Assembly: GCA_016930375.1 (NCBI GenBank)
Contig: JAFGGU010000002.1
Location: 1 to 41,936 of the forward strand
Reading direction: 5' to 3'
Origin: Bacteroidales bacterium
Lineage (GTDB): Bacteria; Bacteroidota; Bacteroidia; Bacteroidales; UBA10428
Length of the DNA: 41,936 nucleotides
Within the stretch, counting starts at the first letter, position 1. Each line of letters starts with the position of its first letter. The notes under the pieces are model-generated. The model was not told the origin of the DNA and made no database searches. It saw only the letters and a program-made list of their open reading frames with translations. Shown piece by piece: positions 38,554 to 41,936 of this stretch. The position numbers and the translations under genes are program-made.

Positions 38554-41500
38554 ATGCTAAGTAAGATTATAAAATTCTCGCTGCAAAATCGCCTCCTGGT
38601 GGTGTTTTTGTCGTTGTCCCTGCTGGTGAGTGGAATCATTGTCACCCTGAACATGGAGGTGGATGTATTTCCCGACCTTACAGCTCCTACAGTAGCGGTT
38701 CTCACCGATGCCCATGGCATGGCTGCGGAAGAGGTTGAAAACCTGGTGACCTTTCCGATCGAAACTTCCTTGAACGGAGCTTCTGACGTTCGCCGGGTCC
38801 GTTCCTCTTCCACCTTCGGAATGTCAATCGTATGGGTTGAGTTTAATTGGGGCACGGACATTTTCAAGGCCCGGCAAATTGTGAATGAAAAACTGACCAC
38901 GATCTCATCTGCGCTTCCTGAAGGTGTGGAGGTACCCATGCTCGCTCCCCAGACATCGATCATGGGTGAGATCATGTTGATTGCGCTGACTTCCGATTCT
39001 CTGTCTATGTATGATCTGCGAACGCTTGCCGATCGGCAGGTCAAACAGCGTCTGCTTTCGGTGACAGGCGTCTCCCAGGTGATTGTCATGGGAGGATTGC
39101 CCAAGGAATACCAGATACTGGCAAATCCGGATAAGATGCGCTACTTTAATATCACCCTTGAAGAGCTTACTGATGTATCGAAAAATACCAACAGCAATGC
39201 CTCCGGAGGAATGATCAACGAGTTTGGACAGGAATATATCGTGAGAGCCACAGGCCGCTCATCTGACCTCAAAGGAATCGGGAATACGGTTGTGAAGATC
39301 GTGAACGGGAAACCTGTCCGGATCAGTGATATTGCGGAAGTGAAAATGGGTACTCCAACCAGGATCGGGGATGCATTTCTGAATACTCATCCCGCGGTGA
39401 TCCTCACGGTGCTGAAGCAACCCAACACCAACACGCTGAAACTCACCCGGCAGATTGACCTTGCCCTGCATGACCTGAAACCTTCCCTGCCGGACAGGCT
39501 CAAAATAAACCCGGAGCTTTTCAGACAGGCCACTTTTATTGAAACGGCCATCCGGAATGTTATACAGGTGCTATTCGAAGGTGGCCTTTTCGTTGTTATC
39601 GTGTTGTTCTTTTTCCTGCTGAACATGAGGACAACTATGATCTCCCTGGTTGCAGTCCCGTTGTCACTGCTTTTATCGGTTATTACACTGGAACTCCTTG
39701 GACTTACCATCAACACCATGTCGCTGGGCGGTATGGCCATTGCCATCGGCGCGCTGGTGGATGATGCCATCATTGATGTGGAGAACGTACTGAGACGGTT
39801 GAAGCAAAACATACGGAAACCTACAGAACTACGTGAACCGGCCCTGAAAGTCGTATTTGATGCCTCGGTCGAGATCCGTTCATCCATTGTTCAGGCTACC
39901 ATGATCATCATTGTGGCTTTTATACCCTTGTTTTTCCTTTCGGGAATGGAAGGCCGGATGCTGAAACCGCTGGGGATCACTTTCATTGTCTCGCTGCTGG
40001 CTTCTCTTTTGGTAGCCATATCACTTACGCCGGTGCTTGCCAGTTATCTTCTCACAGCCGAAAAACAACTTAAATCGGATGAAAGGGGAAGTAACCGCCT
40101 TGTGCAGCGTTTAAATACCTGGTATGCCGGTACCCTGGAAAAGGTACTCCGGTACCGAAAGGTGGTAATCTGGTCAGCGGGAGTTTTGCTTGTGGTTTCG
40201 CTTTACCTGCTGACTACCCTGGGCACTTCATTCCTGCCTGATTTCAATGAGGGCACCTTAACCATTAATGCCGTGACACTACCCGGAGCTTCCCTGGATG
40301 AAAGCAATAAAATCACAGGTGAGATTGACAGAAAACTCCTGTCTGTTCCGGAAGTGCAATTTGTCAGCCGACGCACCGGCAGGGCTGAACTCAACGAGCA
40401 TAGTCACGGCGGCAGCAATACCTCAGAGATTGATGTTCCTTATAAACTGGCAAGGAGGGACAAGAAGGAGTTTATGGAAGACGTGCGATCGCGCCTGGGA
40501 TCTGTTTCCGGACTTAGCATAACCATCGGGCAACCTCTGAGTCACCGGATCGATGCCATGCTTTCCGGCACCCGGGCCAGTATTGCCATCAAACTATTCG
40601 GGACCGATCTGGCAAACATGTATACGCTGGCCAACAGTATCCGGAATGTTATTCAGGAAGTTCCCGGCCTGGTGGACCTGAATGTGGAGCAGCTGGTTGA
40701 AATACCGCAGATACAGATCCGTCCGCGAAGAGAGATGCTTACCCGTTATGGCATACCGCAGAACCATCTGGTACGGTTTGTTGAGACCGCCCTGGCCGGA
40801 GAAAAAGTGGCCGAGGTATACGAGGACAATCTGAATTTTGATCTGGTACTTCGTTATGATGAACCTTTCCGGAGCAGTATTGAATCCATCCGGAATGCCC
40901 TTATCGATACCTATACCGGTGAAAAGATACCCCTCAGGTATGTGGCAGACGTGGTCGCAGTCAGCGGTCCGAATGCCATCCACCGTGAAAATGTTCAGCG
41001 GAAGCTGGTGGTTTCAGCCAATGCCTCAGGACGTGATGTAGGCAGCATTGTGGCTGATATCCGAAAGAATGTTTCAGAACGGGTGAACCTGCCCGAAGGC
41101 TATCATATTGAATACAGCGGTCAGTTTGAAAGCGCATCCAAAGCATCCCGGTTATTGCTGGTTGCTTCACTGTTATCTGTACTGGTAATTTTCATCATCC
41201 TTTTCCAGGAATTTAAAAGTATCCGGCTGGCAGGTGTGATACTGATCAATTTGCCCCTGGCACTCATCGGCGGGGTGTTGACACTGGTTCTGACTTCGGG
41301 TCAGTTAAGCATCCCTTCCATCATTGGATTGATCACACTTTTTGGAATTGCAACTCGGAACGGTATACTCCTGGTATCGCATTACAGGCATTTGCAGGAC
41401 GAATGCCGGAATCTGAAAGAGACTATCATCCGTGGATCGGCCGACAGGCTGAATCCCATTTTGATGACCGCCCTGGCGTCAGCCCTGGCTCTTATTCCGC

Positions 41501-41649
41501 TGGCCCTGGGTGGTGATAAACCCGGCAATGAAATTCAGAGTCCCATGGCGGTTGTTATTCTCGGAGGGCTGCTCACCTCAACCCTGTTGAATTTATTTCT
41601 AATCCCGGTGGTGTATTACATGATTAACCGGAAAAGCGATATAAATTAA
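38554..41649 (+). CDS. RND efflux permease, heavy-metal (CusA/CzcA-like) type
   Basis: A 1031-residue inner-membrane pump with two sets of six helices and two large periplasmic loops. The TM4 motif GGMAIAIGALVDDAIIDVEN resembles CusA (VD and EN) more than AcrB. In the porter region where CusA has its methionine copper sites, this protein reads TGRAELNEHSHGGSNTSEIDVPY, so copper specificity is not supported and another substrate is possible. It starts 11 nt after the adaptor gene. A 28-bp palindrome follows the stop codon. The region looks richer in G and C than the first 36 kb, judged by eye only. Confidence 0.92.
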   Translation: MLSKIIKFSLQNRLLVVFLSLSLLVSGIIVTLNMEVDVFPDLTAPTVAVLTDAHGMAAEEVENLVTFPIETSLNGASDVRRVRSSSTFGMSIVWVEFNWGTDIFKARQIVNEKLTTISSALPEGVEVPMLAPQTSIMGEIMLIALTSDSLSMYDLRTLADRQVKQRLLSVTGVSQVIVMGGLPKEYQILANPDKMRYFNITLEELTDVSKNTNSNASGGMINEFGQEYIVRATGRSSDLKGIGNTVVKIVNGKPVRISDIAEVKMGTPTRIGDAFLNTHPAVILTVLKQPNTNTLKLTRQIDLALHDLKPSLPDRLKINPELFRQATFIETAIRNVIQVLFEGGLFVVIVLFFFLLNMRTTMISLVAVPLSLLLSVITLELLGLTINTMSLGGMAIAIGALVDDAIIDVENVLRRLKQNIRKPTELREPALKVVFDASVEIRSSIVQATMIIIVAFIPLFFLSGMEGRMLKPLGITFIVSLLASLLVAISLTPVLASYLLTAEKQLKSDERGSNRLVQRLNTWYAGTLEKVLRYRKVVIWSAGVLLVVSLYLLTTLGTSFLPDFNEGTLTINAVTLPGASLDESNKITGEIDRKLLSVPEVQFVSRRTGRAELNEHSHGGSNTSEIDVPYKLARRDKKEFMEDVRSRLGSVSGLSITIGQPLSHRIDAMLSGTRASIAIKLFGTDLANMYTLANSIRNVIQEVPGLVDLNVEQLVEIPQIQIRPRREMLTRYGIPQNHLVRFVETALAGEKVAEVYEDNLNFDLVLRYDEPFRSSIESIRNALIDTYTGEKIPLRYVADVVAVSGPNAIHRENVQRKLVVSANASGRDVGSIVADIRKNVSERVNLPEGYHIEYSGQFESASKASRLLLVASLLSVLVIFIILFQEFKSIRLAGVILINLPLALIGGVLTLVLTSGQLSIPSIIGLITLFGIATRNGILLVSHYRHLQDECRNLKETIIRGSADRLNPILMTALASALALIPLALGGDKPGNEIQSPMAVVILGGLLTSTLLNLFLIPVVYYMINRKSDIN

Positions 41650-41650
41650 A

Positions 41651-41678
41651 GTAGAGACGCAAAATTTTGCGTCTCTAC
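41651..41678. repeat. Perfect 28-bp palindromic repeat, likely bidirectional terminator
   Basis: The arm GTAGAGACGCAAAA is followed directly by its exact reverse complement, so the transcript can form a stable hairpin on either strand. It starts 1 nt after the RND stop codon (41649) and ends 11 nt before the end of the convergent PG0541 gene (41690). The arm resembles a GTAGAGACGC-type palindrome I associate with dispersed repeats in other bacterial genomes; copy number here cannot be seen. Confidence 0.75.
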
Positions 41679-41689
41679 CACGTCTTTAA

Positions 41690-41936
41690 TTAAACCGTTT
41701 TCTCCACATTCCAGACGAAGGCACGTATGCCCACCTCATGGTTAATGGCATCCATCTTTTTCACCCTTTCCAGAACGGTATCCACAATGTCATCATTCAC
41801 AATGGTGATGGTGGCTGAATTCATTTCCGGCCAGGTATGGGTTCCCATACGCGGTTCCCCATTGGTGGTTCCGGTTCCCCAAACCGTGGGCCATTGTGTA
41901 AAACCGCGGATGGCTAGTTTTTCGAGCATGAATTCC
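41690..41936 (-). CDS. PG0541-family transporter-associated protein, 5' end outside window
   Basis: The visible 82 residues end the protein: LEKLAIRGFTQWPTVWGTGTTNGEPRMGTHTWPEMNSATITIVNDD...AFVWNVEKTV, a ferredoxin-like (ACT/PII-like) fold of the PG0541 family that accompanies RND and other efflux genes in Bacteroidetes. The frame is open to position 41936 (residues EF before the Met), so the start lies beyond the window. It faces the RND permease gene tail to tail. Confidence 0.8.
   Translation of the reverse strand, partial: EFMLEKLAIRGFTQWPTVWGTGTTNGEPRMGTHTWPEMNSATITIVNDDIVDTVLERVKKMDAINHEVGIRAFVWNVEKTV

Noticed and set aside
38490..39104. A 204-codon minus-strand frame under the RND permease gene
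   Set aside because: Shadow of a conserved RND gene with a strong protein signature; Ser/Arg/Thr-rich translation, no family.
1..41936. CRISPR array, rRNA, complete insertion sequence or prophage
   Set aside because: No spaced direct repeats, rRNA signature, transposase or integrase seen anywhere in the window.

Overview
The window looks like chromosome of an anaerobic member of the Bacteroidetes (Bacteroidales/Marinilabiliales-like). Pointers are promoters of the Bacteroidetes form (TTTG, about 19 nt, TAnnTTTG), a TonB-dependent receptor with a carboxypeptidase-regulatory-like N-terminus, SprB/FISUMP lipoproteins, LytTR and PG0541-family proteins, and a Mrp with the Bacteroidetes-type sequence. 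Anaerobic life is suggested by ferredoxin-containing MinD ATPases, HdrB/HdrC-like proteins, a rubredoxin fusion, C_GCAxxG_C_C and CGGC proteins, and several radical SAM enzymes. All calls are read by eye; no database search was possible.

Layout. 1-87 (-): tRNA-Ser(GCT), cut at the left edge. 226-456 (-): small membrane protein. 573-9004 (+): one long, tight gene string. Its first half (DUF134, two NifX/NifB-like proteins, a DUF5320-like protein, two ferredoxin-MinD ATPases, Mrp) resembles the orange-protein (ORP) locus of Desulfovibrio. Its second half is a lipoprotein, a thioesterase, a CoA-disulfide-reductase-like flavoprotein, HdrC-like and HdrB-like proteins and a metallo-beta-lactamase-fold protein. 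9066-10082 (-): Tat-exported tandem C_GCAxxG_C_C protein. 10211-12810 (+): ArsR/SmtB repressor, FeoA, FeoB. 15910-12773 (-): DUF5320, DUF89, radical SAM, peptide deformylase, second DUF134. 16534-16067 (-): Dps. 16871-19873 (+): DUF4405, DUF169, HD-domain and ZIP transporter genes. 20055-22529 (+): a four-domain sulfur-transfer flavoprotein. 24489-22565 (-): DUF1847, TrmO, a short TPR protein, type-4 uracil-DNA glycosylase. 24825-27247 (+): SprB/FISUMP lipoprotein, small lipoprotein, outer-membrane barrel. 27358-30201 (+): two methyltransferases, CGGC protein, cupin, histidine phosphatase. 36515-30227 (-): TonB receptor, His-rich small protein, B12-type radical SAM, LytTR regulator, flavin reductase-rubredoxin. 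36604-41649 (+): His-rich small protein, RND adaptor and RND permease. The right edge holds a perfect 28-bp palindrome and a partial PG0541-family gene.

The main unifying signal is a 14-bp operator, TGAA-N6-TTCA, the kind bound by SmtB/CzrA-type ArsR repressors. It is intact at 10186, 15990 (the core of a perfect 28-bp palindrome), 16760 and 24759, and degenerate at 529 and 19958. Each copy overlaps or lies close to a TAnnTTTG promoter. The only ArsR-family protein in the window (10211-10576) has all the SmtB alpha-3 and alpha-5 metal-ligand residues, at the same residue numbers as in Synechococcus SmtB. My reading is a metal-responsive regulon. It would join an ORP-like cofactor/ATPase cluster, an Hdr-like thiol redox module, Feo iron uptake, a second DUF5320/DUF134 operon, a DUF4405/DUF169 operon and a cell-surface operon. 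The regulon and the sensed metal are inference.
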